A stretch of 64,000 nt of DNA. It comes from CAMDHY01 sp046156265 (lineage in GTDB: Bacteria; Pseudomonadota; Alphaproteobacteria; Rhizobiales; Segnochrobactraceae). The notes below the pieces were generated by a model, which worked only from the letters and a program-made list of their open reading frames with translations, had not been told where the DNA came from and ran no database searches. This document shows, one piece after another, positions 26,920 to 35,969 of this stretch (position 1 is the first letter of the stretch; each line of letters starts with the position of its first letter). The translations under genes were made by a program, and so were the position numbers. The stretch lies in assembly GCF_046156265.1 (NCBI RefSeq), contig NZ_JAWDIR010000033.1, forward strand, positions 450,109 through 514,108, given 5' to 3'.

Positions 26920-27734
26920 TCACCTATAGGCAAGCCGCCGCAGAGGCTCCTCGTACTCCCCAATTAGAACGCTGAGAGGATCGGCATTCTTGAAAAATAC
27001 TTGCGCATCAACGCCGTTATCCGGAATCAATCCCGTAGATTTTCTAACTGTAGAAATCGCATTCCTTGAGACTTCCTTGCTCCAACCAGGAAATCCGATC
27101 TGAGAAACTCTCACCTGCCCCTTGTACACATTTATGTAGTTGCCGCTTGGATTATCAAGTGAGCATCCGTGCTTTCCCAGCAAATTCTGAAGTTCATTGA
27201 ATGTCACTATATATGACATCTTGTTATCCTGTTTACGAAACATGCTTTTAAACTTCGGCGATATCTCTGTTATTTCCATGCTTCGGCCATTCGCTCTGTT
27301 AAAATCAGCAATTTCTATCATGAAATCTTCAACATACGTGATATCAACTGAAGGGGTGTAGCCATTCTCCATCATTAAAAAACCGAACTGAGAAAGGCTG
27401 TTCTCTTATTCGCATCATGAAAGGGATGATCATTAATTAGGCCAAATATTAGAGATGAAGCAACTTCCCATAGATCTTCATATACAAACTCTCCTCCAGC
27501 CGAAGCGAGCTGTCTTCCAACAGCTGAGGACAGTAGATTAAAGTCTCTAGGTCCAAATCCCGCGATACCCTCTCCCAAGTTCAAGAAATGATCGCAGATC
27601 AAATAATGTGCATCAATCACATCTTCACAAGTGAGATGCGGCCTATCTCCTGAATAGTCAATTTCGTCAATTTTCTCCAGATAGTGTCGATAATTCAGTG
27701 CAAGTTTCGGAGACAATGATGATTCGTCAAGCAT
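26920..27734 (-). pseudogene. Doc/Fic-family gene split by a frame break at a T6 run
   Basis: The first frame (27734 to 27375, 119 residues) holds an intact Doc-type Fic motif HPFHDANKRTAF near its end and stops at TAA five codons later. The second frame (27375 to 26920, 151 residues) begins MMENGYTPS. A -1 shift on the T6 run just before the stop joins them as NKRTAFLSSVF-L-MMENGY, reproducing the Doc/Fic helix spacing (ten residues between NKRTA and NGY). The joined protein would be about 271 residues. Its C-terminal 100 residues (LQNLLGKHGCSLDNPSGNYI) are an unrecognised extension. A real mutation, an assembly error and programmed slippage are all possible. GC content is far below that of its neighbours, indicating transfer; no antitoxin gene is evident. 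The 104-bp AT-rich gap upstream (27735-27838) holds nothing further. Confidence 0.8.
27377..27382 (-). other. T6 run at the Doc/Fic frame break
   Basis: On the coding strand GTT TTT TAA contains six consecutive T. A one-base backward slip of the P-site TTT re-pairs perfectly and then reads TTA ATG ATG, entering the second frame exactly where homology predicts. Confidence 0.6.
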
Positions 27735-27838
27735 TATGCTAAATCTCCCCGAAGTGTTCTATTTTGTTCAAGAGTATTAATGAGATAGGGCATCGTTCAT
27801 GAGCTTAGGGTAGGCGGAGGCATTGTGGATGCGTGAGA

Positions 27839-30580
27839 TCATTCTGGTCGCTTCATACTCTTACTACGGGCGGCCTTCAGGCGATAGAGCGCCTCCAGCG
27901 CGGCGCGCGGGGTCAGGTCGTCGGGGTGGATCTCGTCGAGCACCGCCAGCGCCGGGTCGGGCGGCACCGGTGTGGACGTCGGGCGGGCGGGTGCGGAAAA
28001 CAGCGGCAGGTCTTCGAGCGCCGCCGAGGGCGTGCCGGTGCGGCCGGCCGATTCGAGCCGCGCCAGCACCGCCTTGGCGCGGGCGAGCACCGGCGCCGGC
28101 AGGCCGGCGAGGCGCGCCACCTGGATGCCGTAGGAACGGTCGGCGGCGCCCGGCACGATCTCGTGCAGGAAGACGACGTCGCCCTTCCACTCCTTCACCT
28201 TCACCGTGGCGTTGGCGACGCGCGCGAGCCGCCCGGCGAGCGCGGTCAGCTCGTGATAGTGGGTGGCGAACAGCGTCCGGCAGCGGTTGGCGCCGTGCAG
28301 GTGCTCGATCGCTGCCCAGGCGATCGACAGGCCGTCATAGGTGGCGGTGCCGCGGCCGATCTCGTCGAGCACGACGAGCGAGCGCTCGGTGGCGAGGTTG
28401 AGGATCGCCGCCGTCTCGACCATCTCGACCATGAAGGTGGAGCGGCCGCGGGCGAGGTCGTCGGCGGCGCCGACGCGGCTGAACAGGCGGTCGATGACGC
28501 CGATGTGGGCGTCTGCCGCCGGCACGTAGGAGCCGGCCTGGGCGAGCACGGCGATCAGCGCGTTCTGGCGCAGATAGGTCGACTTGCCGCCCATGTTCGG
28601 GCCGGTGACGATGACGAGCCGCCCGTGCGCCTCGCCCGCCGGCGGTCCGAGGTCGGCATCGTTGGGCACGAACGGGTCGGCCGCCTCGCGCCGCAGCGCC
28701 GCCTCCACCACCGGGTGCCGGCCGCCGGCGACGCGGAAGGCGAGCGAACGGTCGACCACCGGCCGCGTCCAGCGCTCGCGCTCGGCGAGGTCGGCCAGCG
28801 CCGCCGCGACGTCGAGGGTGGAGAGCGCGGCTGCCGCCTGCTTCAACACGTCGGAGGCCGCCACAACCGCCTCGACGAGGGAAGCGAACACCGTCAGCTC
28901 GATCGCCAGCGCCCGCTCGGCGGCGCCGGCGATCTTCTGCTCGAGCTCGGCGAGCTCGGGCGTGGTGAAGCGCACGGCGCCGGCCATCGTCTGGCGGTGC
29001 ACGAAGCGGTGCGAGCCAAGCGGGGCTGCGAGCAGCTTCTCGCCGTGCGCCTGCGGCGTCTCGACGAACCAGCCGAGCACGGCGTTGTGGCGGATCTTGA
29101 GCGCCCGGATGCCGGTCTCCTCGGCATAGGTCCCCTGCAGACGGGCGATCACCTGCCGGCTCTCGTCACGGAGCGCCCGGGCCTCGTCGAGGTCGGCGCG
29201 ATGGCCGGGGCGGACGAAGCCGCCATCGCGCTTCAGGTGCGGCAGGCTGTCGGCAAGGGCATCGGCGAGCGTCGCCGACAACGTCTCCGGCAGCGCCACG
29301 AGCGCGGCCCGCGCGTCCGCGATCTCCTGCGGCGCGTCGGCGGCGTCGAGGGTCGCGGCGGTCTCGGCGGCGGCGGCGAGCCCGGCGGCGACGGCGCCGA
29401 GGTCGCGCGGCCCACCCCGATCGAGGGCGAGGCGCGACAGCGCCCGGGCGATGTCCGGGGCACGGGCGAGGTCGGTCCGCAGGGCGGTTCGGCGATCGGC
29501 TTCTGCGAGGAGCCAGCCGACCGCGTCGTGGCGGTGGCCGATCTCGGCGGTATCGGTGAGGGGGCTCGACAGCCGCTCCGCCAGCAGCCGCGCGCCGCCG
29601 CCGGTGACGGTGCGGTCGACGGCTGAAAACAGCGAGCCGGCGCGCTCGCCGTTTTGCGTGCGGGTGATCTCGAGGCTCGACCGCGTCGCCGCGTCGATCG
29701 CCATCGCGGCGCCGGCGGTCTCGCGGCGCGGCGCGTCGAGCGGCGGCCGCGCGCTCAACTGCGTGCGCTCCACATAGGAGAGCGCGGCGGCGGCGGCCGA
29801 CAGCTCGCTGCGCGTGAAGGCGCCGAAGCCGTCGAGCGTCGCGACGCCGTAGAAGCGGGCGAGGCGCTCGGCGGCGCTGGCGCCGTCGAAATGGACGCGC
29901 GGCAGCGGCGTCACCGCGGTCGCGGGATTTCGCCCCGGCAGCGCCCGCAAGAGCGGCGCGAGGACCGCGTCCGCCAGCAGCCCGTCGGGCACCAGGAGTT
30001 CGCGCGGCTCGATGCGCGAGAGTTCGCCCGGCAGCGCGGCCAGCGCCACCTCGCCGACGCGGAAGGCGCCGGTGGAGATGTCGATCCAGGCGAGCCCGAG
30101 CGGGCCGTCGCCGCCGCCGAGCCGCGACAGCGCCGCGAGCCAGTTCGGCCGGCCGGCGTCGAGCAGCGTCTCCTCGGTGATCGTGCCGGGGGTGACGAGG
30201 CGGACCACGTCGCGGCGGACCACCGACTTCGCGCCGCGCTTCTTCGCCTCGGCGGGGTCCTCCAGCTGCTCGCAGACGGCGACGCGGTGGCCGAGTGCGA
30301 TCAGCTTCTGCAGGTAGTCGTCGGCGGCGTGGATCGGCACGCCGCACATCGGGATGTCGTCGCCGAGGTGCTTGCCGCGCTTCGTCAGCGCGATGCCGAG
30401 CGCCCGGCTCGCCACCTCGGCGTCGCCGAAGAACATCTCGTAGAAGTCGCCCATGCGGTAGAACAGCAGGCAGTCGGGGTTCGCCGCCTTGATCTCGATG
30501 TACTGCTCCATCATCGGCGTCGGGCGGGCGACGACGGGTGCATCCTGGGGAGCGGGAGCGTCTTCGGGGAGGGATCGCAT
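27839..30580 (-). CDS. mutS: DNA mismatch repair protein MutS
   Basis: Mismatch-recognition ATPase of 913 residues, within the alphaproteobacterial range. The N-terminal mismatch-binding Phe-x-Glu is Phe46-Tyr-Glu48 in MGDFYEMFF. The ATPase has Walker A GPNMGGKSTYLRQ, VDRLFSRVGAADDLARGRSTFM and Walker B LVVLDEIGRGTATYDG. The C-terminus after about 820 includes a Pro/Ala-rich linker and a short basic end, as expected for the tetramerisation region. The 3' end abuts the AT-rich island but the reading frame looks complete (ends KSMKRPE). Divergent from maeB. Confidence 0.97.
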   Translation of the reverse strand: MRSLPEDAPAPQDAPVVARPTPMMEQYIEIKAANPDCLLFYRMGDFYEMFFGDAEVASRALGIALTKRGKHLGDDIPMCGVPIHAADDYLQKLIALGHRVAVCEQLEDPAEAKKRGAKSVVRRDVVRLVTPGTITEETLLDAGRPNWLAALSRLGGGDGPLGLAWIDISTGAFRVGEVALAALPGELSRIEPRELLVPDGLLADAVLAPLLRALPGRNPATAVTPLPRVHFDGASAAERLARFYGVATLDGFGAFTRSELSAAAAALSYVERTQLSARPPLDAPRRETAGAAMAIDAATRSSLEITRTQNGERAGSLFSAVDRTVTGGGARLLAERLSSPLTDTAEIGHRHDAVGWLLAEADRRTALRTDLARAPDIARALSRLALDRGGPRDLGAVAAGLAAAAETAATLDAADAPQEIADARAALVALPETLSATLADALADSLPHLKRDGGFVRPGHRADLDEARALRDESRQVIARLQGTYAEETGIRALKIRHNAVLGWFVETPQAHGEKLLAAPLGSHRFVHRQTMAGAVRFTTPELAELEQKIAGAAERALAIELTVFASLVEAVVAASDVLKQAAAALSTLDVAAALADLAERERWTRPVVDRSLAFRVAGGRHPVVEAALRREAADPFVPNDADLGPPAGEAHGRLVIVTGPNMGGKSTYLRQNALIAVLAQAGSYVPAADAHIGVIDRLFSRVGAADDLARGRSTFMVEMVETAAILNLATERSLVVLDEIGRGTATYDGLSIAWAAIEHLHGANRCRTLFATHYHELTALAGRLARVANATVKVKEWKGDVVFLHEIVPGAADRSYGIQVARLAGLPAPVLARAKAVLARLESAGRTGTPSAALEDLPLFSAPARPTSTPVPPDPALAVLDEIHPDDLTPRAALEALYRLKAARSKSMKRPE

Positions 30581-30718
30581 GGCGGCGCGACGCTAGCAGA
30601 GTGAGCGCGCCGTTTCACCGCCGGGCGGCTTGTGGCCCGAACGAGCCGTGGATAAGGTCGCCCCCCTTTCCGAAATTCGAGGCCGGCACGGCCCGCCCCC
30701 CCAAGGAGTTTCCATCCG

Positions 30719-32998
30719 ATGGCAGCGAGTGACGGCCCGACGCGGCCCGGCCTGGCCTTCACCGACCGCGAAGCGCTGCAGTTCCACCAGATGGGACGGC
30801 CCGGCAAGATCGAGATCGTCGCGACCAAGCCGATGGCGACGCAGCGCGACCTGTCGCTCGCCTATTCGCCGGGCGTCGCCGTGCCGGTGCGCGCCATCGC
30901 CGAGGACCCGAGCCGCGCCTTCGACTACACGATCCGCGGCAACCTCGTCGCCGTGATCACCAACGGCACCGCCATCCTCGGCCTCGGCAACCTCGGCGCG
31001 CTGGCGGCGAAGCCCGTGATGGAAGGCAAGGCGGTGCTGTTCAAGCGCTTCGCCGACGTCGACTCCATCGACCTCGAGGTCGACACCGAGAACGTCGACG
31101 AGTTCGTCAACTGCGTGCGCTTCCTCGGACCGTCCTTCGGCGGCATCAACCTCGAGGACATCCGCGCGCCGGACTGCTTCATCATCGAGAGCCGCCTGCG
31201 CGAGATCATGGACATCCCGGTGTTCCATGACGACCAGCACGGCACGGCGATCATCGCCGCTGCGGGCGTCATCAACGCGCTGCACCTCACCGGGCGCGAG
31301 CTGAAGACGACGAAGATCGTCTGCAACGGCGCCGGCTCTGCCGGCATCGCCTGCATCGAGCTCATCAAGGCGCTCGGCGTGCCGCACGAGAACGTCATCC
31401 TCTGCGACACCAAGGGTGTCGTCTACCAGGGCCGCACCGAGGGCATGAACCAGTGGAAGTCGGCGCACGCCGTCCCCACCGACAAGCGCACCCTCGCCGA
31501 GGCGATGGAGGGTGCGGACGTCTTCTTCGGCGTTTCGGTGAAGGGCGCGCTGACCGACGAGATGGTCCGCTCGATGGCGCCGAACCCGGTCATCTTCGCC
31601 ATGGCGAACCCGGATCCGGAGATCACCCCGGAGGAGGTCGCGGCCGTCCGCGACGACGCCATCATGGCGACCGGCCGGTCGGACTATCCGAACCAGGTCA
31701 ACAACGTCCTCGGCTTCCCCTACATCTTCCGCGGCGCGCTCGACGTGCGGGCGACGACCATCAACGACGAGATGAAGATCGCCGCCGCCCACGCGCTCGC
31801 CATGCTCGCCCGCGAGGACGTGCCGGACGAGGTCGCCGCCGCCTATCGCGGCCATCGCCCGCGCTTCGGGCCGCAGTACATCATCCCGGCGCCGTTCGAC
31901 CCGCGCCTCATCTCGGTGGTGCCGCCGGCGGTGGCGAAGGCGGCGATGGAGACCGGCGTCGCCCGCCGGCCGATCGTCGACATGGCCGCCTATGTCGAGC
32001 AGCTGTCGGCACGTCGCGACCCCGTCGCCGGCACGCTCGCGCGCGTCTTCACCAAGGTGCGCCAGCAGCCGAAGCGCGTCGTCTTCGCCGAGGGCGAGGA
32101 GGAGGCGGCGATCCGCGCCGCCGCGAGCTTCGTCGTGCAGGGCCTCGGCACCGCCATCCTGATCGGCCGCGAGGACATCGTCCAGGCGAACGCGAAGGCT
32201 GCCGGTGTCGAGATCCGGCCGGGCATGGAGATCGCCAACGCCCGCGTCTCGAGCCGCAACCGCGACTATGCGGAGTTCCTGTTCGCCCGCCTGCAGCGCC
32301 GTGGCTTCCTGCTGCGCGACTGCCAGCGCCTGGTGAACACCGACCGCAACTATTTCGGCGCCCTGATGGTGGCGCTGGGCGACGCCGACGCGATGGTGAC
32401 GGGCTCGACCCGCCACTACGCCTCGACGCTGGAGGCGGTGCGCCGCGTCATCGACGCCAAGCCCGGCCACCGGCCGATCGGGTTGTCGATGGTGCTGGCG
32501 CGCGGCCGCACGGTGCTCGTCGCCGATACCGCCGTGCACGAGACGCCGACGGCGGAAGAACTCGCCGAGATCGCCGTCGAGGCGGCCCACGTCGCCCGCC
32601 GGCTCGGCTACGAGCCGCGCGTCGCGCTGCTCGCCAGCGCCACCTTCGGCCAGCCGCCGACGGACAGCGCCCGGCGCGTCCAGGAGGCGATGGCGATCCT
32701 CAACCGGAAGCGGGTGGACTTCGAGGTGGACGGCGAGATGTCGGCCACGTCCGCTCTCAGCGCCGAGCTGCTTACCGCCTATCCGTTCGCGCGCCTCTCC
32801 GGCCCGGCGAACGTGCTCGTCATGCCGTCGGCGGACGCCGCCTCGATCGCCACCGGCATGCTGCGCGAACTCGGCGGCTCGACGGTGATCGGGCCGCTGG
32901 TCGTCGGCCTCGACAAGCCGGTGCAGATCGTCCAGCTCGGCGCCAAGGATTCCGAGCTCGTCAACATGGCGGCGATCGCCGCCTTCAACGTCACCTGA
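30719..32998 (+). CDS. maeB: NADP-dependent malic enzyme with C-terminal phosphotransacetylase domain
   Basis: A 759-residue fusion. Residues 1 to about 430 are the malic enzyme (SLAYSPGVAVPVRAIAEDP, the HDDQHGTAIIAAAG active-site block, NGAGSAGIACIEL cofactor site), producing pyruvate from malate. About 440-759 is a phosphate acetyltransferase-like domain (VFAEGEEEAAIRAAASF, LSGPANVLVMPSADAASIA). In characterised MaeB/TME proteins the latter is regulatory or structural and not active as an enzyme. AAGGAG precedes the ATG by 12 bp. Single gene, divergent from mutS and convergent with dps. Confidence 0.95.
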   Translation: MAASDGPTRPGLAFTDREALQFHQMGRPGKIEIVATKPMATQRDLSLAYSPGVAVPVRAIAEDPSRAFDYTIRGNLVAVITNGTAILGLGNLGALAAKPVMEGKAVLFKRFADVDSIDLEVDTENVDEFVNCVRFLGPSFGGINLEDIRAPDCFIIESRLREIMDIPVFHDDQHGTAIIAAAGVINALHLTGRELKTTKIVCNGAGSAGIACIELIKALGVPHENVILCDTKGVVYQGRTEGMNQWKSAHAVPTDKRTLAEAMEGADVFFGVSVKGALTDEMVRSMAPNPVIFAMANPDPEITPEEVAAVRDDAIMATGRSDYPNQVNNVLGFPYIFRGALDVRATTINDEMKIAAAHALAMLAREDVPDEVAAAYRGHRPRFGPQYIIPAPFDPRLISVVPPAVAKAAMETGVARRPIVDMAAYVEQLSARRDPVAGTLARVFTKVRQQPKRVVFAEGEEEAAIRAAASFVVQGLGTAILIGREDIVQANAKAAGVEIRPGMEIANARVSSRNRDYAEFLFARLQRRGFLLRDCQRLVNTDRNYFGALMVALGDADAMVTGSTRHYASTLEAVRRVIDAKPGHRPIGLSMVLARGRTVLVADTAVHETPTAEELAEIAVEAAHVARRLGYEPRVALLASATFGQPPTDSARRVQEAMAILNRKRVDFEVDGEMSATSALSAELLTAYPFARLSGPANVLVMPSADAASIATGMLRELGGSTVIGPLVVGLDKPVQIVQLGAKDSELVNMAAIAAFNVT

Positions 32999-33003
32999 GC
33001 GAA

Positions 33004-33028
33004 GGCCTCTCCCGCTGCGGGAGAGGCC
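33004..33028. terminator. 10-bp perfect hairpin between maeB and dps
   Basis: GGCCTCTCCC (33004-33013) pairs with GGGAGAGGCC (33019-33028), 6 bp after the maeB stop. A second GC hairpin CCCCTCC...GGGGAGGGG follows at about 33051-33076. Together they could stop transcription from both convergent genes, though T runs are lacking. Confidence 0.55.
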
Positions 33029-33091
33029 GTCATCCGGGCCGCTACCGGCCGCCCCTCCTCCGCAGCGGGGGAGGGGCCGTCTCCGGTGCGA

Positions 33092-33574
33092 TCAGGCGTT
33101 GCCGGGTAGGTGCGCCTCGATGAACCACAGTGCCTTGTCGACGCCGCGCGATACCTGCGTCAGCACGTCGGCCGAGGTCGGGTCGCCGGCTTCGCCGACC
33201 GCCTCGATGTCCTTGCGCACGGCGTTGGCGAAAGCGCCGTAACGGTCGGCGAGCGCCGTCAGGTGCGCCTCGATGCCCTTCGCGTCAGCCGGATAGGCGG
33301 GAAGCGAGGTCGCGCCCGAAACGCCCTGCAGCGTGCCCTGCGGCGTGCCGGCGAGCTGCGAGACGCGCTCGGCCATGGTGTCGACGTGGTCGTCCATCTC
33401 CCCGCGCAGGGTGTCGAGCATCTCGTGCACGGCGATGAACTGCGGCCCGCGGACGTTCCAGTGGGCGTGCTTGATGGCGAGCCCGAGATCGATGGCGTCG
33501 GCCATGCGGGCGCTGAGCGCCGCGATGGCGGCCTTGCGGGCGTTGTCGTGGATCGAGTTGCGGGTCGTCGGCAT
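33092..33574 (-). CDS. dps: Dps-family DNA starvation/iron-storage protein
   Basis: A 160-residue ferritin-like protein that forms dodecamers, oxidises iron with peroxide and may bind DNA. The four-helix core carries the ferroxidase ligands in KHAHWNVRGPQFIAVHEMLD and MDDHVDTMAERV; ALWFIEAHL closes the last helix. The start MPTTRNSIHDNARK was taken because the Lys/Arg-bearing N-tail and homology begin there; the frame is open upstream. Fits with the nearby Mn catalase as oxidative-stress defence, although they are not in one operon. Confidence 0.94.
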   Translation of the reverse strand: MPTTRNSIHDNARKAAIAALSARMADAIDLGLAIKHAHWNVRGPQFIAVHEMLDTLRGEMDDHVDTMAERVSQLAGTPQGTLQGVSGATSLPAYPADAKGIEAHLTALADRYGAFANAVRKDIEAVGEAGDPTSADVLTQVSRGVDKALWFIEAHLPGNA

Positions 33575-33747
33575 CGTCGGGCTCCCGTTGTTCGCGGCCG
33601 TTCCGAGCCGGGCGGCCGCGTCAGCCGCTACAATAAACCCTCGACGGGACGGTGACAGCGGCCTGATCGCCGTCCTGCCATGCGTTGGCTGCCATGCGTC
33701 GGCGCGACCGGGTCGGACGGCGTCGGCGGTGCCTGCCGGGGGGCTCG

Positions 33748-34410
33748 TCAGCCGCGCTCGAGCCCGCCATAGGTGGCGACCAGACCGGCCATCGCCGCAC
33801 CTGCCTCTCCGGCCGCCGCGAGGCCCTCCGCGACGCCCCGCCGGTCGGCCTCCGGCCGGTTCTGGCTGACCTTCCATTTCCCATCGATGCGCTCAATGGG
33901 GATCTCCAGCCCGACGATGCCGCGCTTCTGCATCTCGACATAGCGCGCCGGCGCATCCGACACCGCCCACGGCACCGGCCGGCCGCCTTCGTGCACGACG
34001 GTCAGCGCCTCGATCTGGCGGGAGAGCCAGGCATCGTCCTCGACGACCCGCGGCCGTCCGCGCACCTGCACGATGGCATAGTTCCAGGTCGGCACGACCT
34101 TCCCCGTCTCCCGCTTCGTCGCGTACCAGGACGGCGTCACGTAGGTGTCGGCGCCCTGGAAGACGATCAGGGCCTCGCCGCCGGTCCCGTCGCCGTCCAG
34201 AAAGTCCCGCCACTGCGGGTTGGCACGGGCGACGTGCGCGCGCAGCGTCCCGCGGGGAGCGGCCTCGTCGGCGTCGTGCAGCAGGAACGGCACCGGGTTC
34301 GCCGACAGGCCGTCGGCGCCGGAGGAGATCAGTAGTCCGAGCGGGTGGGCCCGGATCAGCGCGTGCTGGACCTCGAGCCGCTCCTCGCGGAAATGCTCCG
34401 GCTGGTACAT
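33748..34410 (-). CDS. FMN-binding negative transcriptional regulator, PaiB family
   Basis: A 220-residue split-barrel flavoprotein. Typical PaiB features are MYQPEHF at the start, LGLLISSGADGLSANPVPFLL, the TYVTPSWYATKRETGKVVPTWNY block and the C-terminal KRGIVGLEIPIERIDGKWKVSQNR with NRP. In Bacillus, PaiB works with the acetyltransferase PaiA in control of protease and sporulation genes; no PaiA is nearby, so the role here is unclear. Single gene, with a 379-bp gap upstream. Confidence 0.92.
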   Translation of the reverse strand: MYQPEHFREERLEVQHALIRAHPLGLLISSGADGLSANPVPFLLHDADEAAPRGTLRAHVARANPQWRDFLDGDGTGGEALIVFQGADTYVTPSWYATKRETGKVVPTWNYAIVQVRGRPRVVEDDAWLSRQIEALTVVHEGGRPVPWAVSDAPARYVEMQKRGIVGLEIPIERIDGKWKVSQNRPEADRRGVAEGLAAAGEAGAAMAGLVATYGGLERG

Positions 34411-34564
34411 CGCGGCGGCGTCCTCGGGGCGGGATGGTGGCGGTTCGCGTCACCTTAGCAGGCAGCGTCAGCCCGGAGCAGAGGCTCGATCGACCCCTCG
34501 CTTCCCCGCAGTGCCGACCTTGGTTGCTCGCGTTCGTCCGGGGCCGAGGGATCCCTTGACTGTT

Positions 34565-34720
34565 GCGCCCGCGGCCCCCCCTCCGACCGGCTTCGCCGGC
34601 CACCTCCCCCGCGAGGGGGGAGGGTTCGCGCCGAGATTGGGTCAGGTGGTTTGACAAATCCCCAACGCAGACCCTCCCCCCTCGCGGGGGAGGGTAGGGA
34701 GGGGGGGCGCCGCGGGCTCT
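34565..34720. repeat. Long inverted GC repeat, family D copy 2, in a 379-bp gap
   Basis: The 34411-34789 gap without genes is mostly this element. The left arm has CCCCCCTCCGACC and CACCTCCCCCGCGAGGGGGG, the right arm CCCTCCCCCCTCGCGGGGG and AGGGTAGGGAGGGGGGGC, a palindrome of about 155 bp with an AT-richer centre (TGGTTTGACAAATCCCC). The AGGGTTCGCGCCG part matches family D copy 1 near 26510. The flanks of the gap show nothing I can support. Confidence 0.7.
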
Positions 34721-34789
34721 GCTGTCGAGAGTGATTTCCGAGTGTGCAGCCATCCGACAAACGCCCGCCCCACTCACCGCAGCCCCTTG

Positions 34790-35107
34790 TCACCTCCGCC
34801 GCCCCGCCCGGCGCCGCTCGGCCGCCGACGCGTCCAGCATCCCCGTCGGGTCCGGCGTGCGCGGGTCGAACAGCGCAACATGCACGTCGGCGCGGGTGAG
34901 GCCGATGTCGGCGAGGCGGTCGTCGTCGAGGTCGAGCAGGTCGAGGGTGGCGCGGCGGTTGCTGCGGATGCGCCACAGCCGCCCGGCGCCGGCGAGCAAG
35001 GCGCCGGCAATCCGCCGAAGCCTTTCGGCGACACCGCCGCTGGCGCTCGGACAGCCGCGGGGGAAGGTGAAGCGGGCGCGGCGGCCGGCGGTGCGGGGCA
35101 TGGTCAT
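34790..35107 (-). CDS. DUF1127 domain protein
   Basis: A 105-residue, very Arg-rich small protein with the DUF1127 helix pair RLWRIRSNRRATLDLLDLD followed by DRLADIGLTRADV. In Alphaproteobacteria such short Arg-rich DUF1127 proteins have been linked to RNA or phosphate metabolism, but most are uncharacterised. Flanking residues 1-40 and 90-105 are low complexity. Divergent from the ArsR gene with 85 bp between starts, so shared regulation is possible. Confidence 0.85.
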   Translation of the reverse strand: MTMPRTAGRRARFTFPRGCPSASGGVAERLRRIAGALLAGAGRLWRIRSNRRATLDLLDLDDDRLADIGLTRADVHVALFDPRTPDPTGMLDASAAERRRAGRRR

Positions 35108-35192
35108 GGCGGCGTCTCCGGAGCGGCCGGGGTGGCCTGATCCCGCACCCTAGGCTCTTGCCGGACGTCGATAGTTCGGCCATGATCGAACC

Positions 35193-35888
35193 ATGAAAGA
35201 CGGACCCGTCATCGCCGCCGTCGCCGCTCTGCTCGGCGATCCCGCCCGTGCCAACATGCTGACCGCCCTGATGGACGGCCGGGCGCTGACCGCCAGCGAG
35301 CTCGCCGGCGAGGCGGGCGTCGGTCTGCCGACGGCGAGCGGCCACCTGTCGAAGCTCGAGGCGGGCGGCCTCGTTGCGGTCGAGAAGCAGGGCCGCCACC
35401 GCTATTTCCGTCTTTCCGGCAGCGACGTCGCGGCGGTGCTGGAAGGCCTGATGGGGCTCGCGGACCGCACCGGCGCGGTGCGCACCCGGCCAGGGCCGAA
35501 GGAACCGGCGCTGCGGGTCGCCCGGCTCTGCTACGATCACCTCGCTGGTGAGCGCGGCGTCGCGCTGCTCGATGGCCTGCGTCGCCGCGGCGTGCTGGCC
35601 GAGCACGACGGCGAACTCGCGCCGACCCCCGCCGGCCGAGCCTTCCTCCGTGATTTCGGCATCGATCTCGCGCCGCTCGCGGGCAAGCGCCGGCCGCTCT
35701 GCCGCGCCTGCCTCGACTGGAGCGAGCGCCGCCACCACCTCGCCGGCTCGCTCGGAGCCGCGCTTCTGACGCGAATGGCTGAATTGAGCTGGCTAAAGGT
35801 CGGCGAAACCGGCCGCATCGTCGCCTTCACGCCGGCCGGTGAGCGCGCCTTCGCGGCGACGTTTGCGGCCGAGAGCCCGGACCCCTGA
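35193..35888 (+). CDS. ArsR-family winged-helix regulator
   Basis: A 231-residue regulator. The N-terminal 90 residues are an ArsR winged helix (IAAVAALLGDPARANMLTAL, the recognition helix LPTASGHLSKLEAGGLV, the wing VEKQGRHRYFRLSG). A 130-residue C-terminal extension carries a second winged-helix-like segment with CRACLDWSERRHHLAGSLG, whose Cys and His residues could sense metal or redox state. The extension is typical of one ArsR subgroup of unknown signal. Divergent from DUF1127, convergent with Mn catalase. Confidence 0.9.
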   Translation: MKDGPVIAAVAALLGDPARANMLTALMDGRALTASELAGEAGVGLPTASGHLSKLEAGGLVAVEKQGRHRYFRLSGSDVAAVLEGLMGLADRTGAVRTRPGPKEPALRVARLCYDHLAGERGVALLDGLRRRGVLAEHDGELAPTPAGRAFLRDFGIDLAPLAGKRRPLCRACLDWSERRHHLAGSLGAALLTRMAELSWLKVGETGRIVAFTPAGERAFAATFAAESPDP

Positions 35889-35895
35889 CGCAAGA

Positions 35896-35925
35896 CGGCC
35901 CGCCACCCCGGGGGGCGGCGGGCCG
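35896..35925. terminator. Hairpin between convergent ArsR and Mn catalase genes
   Basis: CGGCCCGCC (35896-35904) pairs with GGCGGGCCG (35917-35925) in the 81-bp convergent gap. No T tract. Confidence 0.5.
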
Positions 35926-35969
35926 CGGTCTCGATCAGCCGTACGCGACCGGTCGATGGTGCGACGGCC

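Noticed and set aside
26876..27838. Prophage or insertion-sequence remnant in the AT-rich island
   Set aside because: No integrase, transposase, terminal inverted repeats or phage structural genes were seen; only the Doc-like gene is supported.
30593..32590. A 665-codon minus-strand frame opposite maeB
   Set aside because: Antisense shadow; maeB is unambiguous on the plus strand.
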